Of a DNA stretch of 64,000 nt, positions 62,986 through 64,000 are shown piece after piece; within the stretch, counting starts at the first letter, position 1; each line of letters opens with the position of its first letter. The notes beneath the pieces are model-generated. The model was not told where the DNA came from, did not search any database, and worked only from the letters and a program-made list of their open reading frames with translations. The DNA comes from Monosporascus cannonballus (Eukaryota > Ascomycota > Sordariomycetes > Xylariales): positions 186,001-250,000 of the forward strand of contig QJNS01000006.1 in assembly GCA_004154925.1 (NCBI GenBank), read 5' to 3'. The translations under genes were made by a program, and so were the position numbers.

Positions 62986-64000
62986 AGACCAAATTTACGT
63001 ATATAATAACTTAAAGTAATTAAATAATTTTATTCGTATTATCGTATTTAGTATTATTTTTTAAATTAAATATAAATATTCCGGATATTAATTAAATAAT
63101 ATAATAAAATATATTATAAAATTTTTTAATTAAGGATTTATAATAATAATTCGATTAAATAATTTATAATTATAAATAAATTATATTATTTATATCTTTT
63201 TAAGCGTTTAATAAATATAAAGTTAAATTATTTATTTTTAAAAAAATTAAAATAATAAAAATAATTTAGGCCCGGCACATTAAAAACTGTATTATTTATA
63301 AAAACATAAAAATTATAATAAAAAGCGACGTAACGGATTTAAATAATAAGAAAAATAATACTTAATTTATTACAAATAATCTCGATTAAAACAAAATAAT
63401 TATCAAATTTTAATTTTAATTTTTGGCCGGCCAAAATATTATTCGTAAACTTTCGAAATAAAATAATTTTAATTTACGGTACCGGTTAAAAATAAGGCCT
63501 TAATAATATACGTTATTTAACGGCAAATATATAAATAAGGCGATTTTAACATATTTAAAAAAAACGAAATTATTATATTAAAAAAGGAGTATAATAACGT
63601 AATTCCGGCTGGATTTTATTATAATATATATACGCTTAATTTTCTTTATATACGCGAATTTTTAAACTCGAAAATATTTGCGTAAAAATAATTAAAAGCC
63701 GGTTCGGTAAAAACGGCTATTTAAAAAATAATAAAGTCTTAATATAAATAATAAATAAATAAATTATTTTTTATACGGTTATTTTGATTTAAGGGTAAAA
63801 AGACAAAATAAATATTTATTTTTATTAAATTTAAACAATTTTTAATTAATAATCTTTTGAATAAATTAAACGAAATTAAAGGTTTATATTTAATTTAAAA
63901 TATAATTAACTTAATTAAAACGGTTCTTGGTTTCGATAAATAATAATATTAAGATATTTTAAAAAACTGCTTATTTTTAATATTTTATATAATATACGAA
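62986..64000 (-). mobile_element. AT-rich remnant of an unidentified element, running off the window
   Basis: The last ~320 bases are the reverse complement of 17,440-17,790. The rest has no recognised content. The abrupt end of copy B at 62,985 suggests this element truncated it. Confidence 0.6.

Noticed and set aside
1..64000. tRNA, rRNA, CRISPR arrays and bacterial-type operons
   Set aside because: None was seen; short repeats in the AT-rich blocks are low-complexity, and the organism is a fungus.

Overview
This window looks like a chromosome arm segment from a filamentous ascomycete (Pezizomycotina). Genes have short GT-AG introns, some with CTAAC-type branch points. A UvsD/Rad26 (ATRIP) orthologue, a Bos1 SNARE, a DUF7703-type membrane protein and a HET-domain gene are present. 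The sequence alternates between AT-rich blocks and GC-balanced gene islands. In the AT-rich blocks CpA/TpG is visibly scarce while CpG survives, and conserved Trp codons have become stops, which is the mark of repeat-induced point mutation (RIP). The species cannot be named from sequence alone.

Layout. 1-32,032 is AT-rich and made of nested, RIP-degraded transposons. A Ty3/gypsy copy on the minus strand (1-2125 and 8836-9196) is split by a complete copy of the same family (2126-8835) with a perfect GTATA target-site duplication. A helicase-type repeat follows in inverted orientation (from 9197), then an unresolved AT-rich stretch. Next comes a third copy of the gypsy family on the plus strand (17,860-30,277), itself split by a different chromovirus (19,732-25,342). 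32,100-34,640 is a small GC-balanced island with one intact three-exon gene for a predicted membrane-anchored fucose-lectin-like protein. 34,640-41,717 is again AT-rich, with two pogo/Fot-like DNA transposons that have recognisable terminal inverted repeats. One of them sits inside the end of a second helicase-type repeat. 41,995-42,467 is a solo LTR with a perfect GTACA duplication.

42,500-61,360 is the main gene island. It holds a DUF985 cupin protein (+), a DUF7703-like integral membrane protein (+), Bos1 ER-Golgi SNARE (-), UvsD/Rad26 checkpoint protein (-), a SulP sulfate permease with STAS domain (-) and a broken HET-domain gene (-). The housekeeping genes look intact: splice junctions keep frame and the family motifs are present. 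The distal side has an interstitial TTAGGG tract (60,502-60,538), a 45-bp-armed inverted repeat, and at 61,363 an abrupt return to AT-rich DNA at the start of a third helicase-type repeat. A further repeat shared with 17,440-17,790 reaches the window end.

The genes do not form a pathway: they are unrelated housekeeping genes next to fast-evolving or decaying accessory genes (lectin-like protein, HET remnant). The most interesting structure is the helicase-type repeat family. Its terminus (CTTGCCTCA with a GC-rich hairpin) occurs three times, marks two of the AT/GC boundaries and lies about 0.8 kb from telomere-type repeats.
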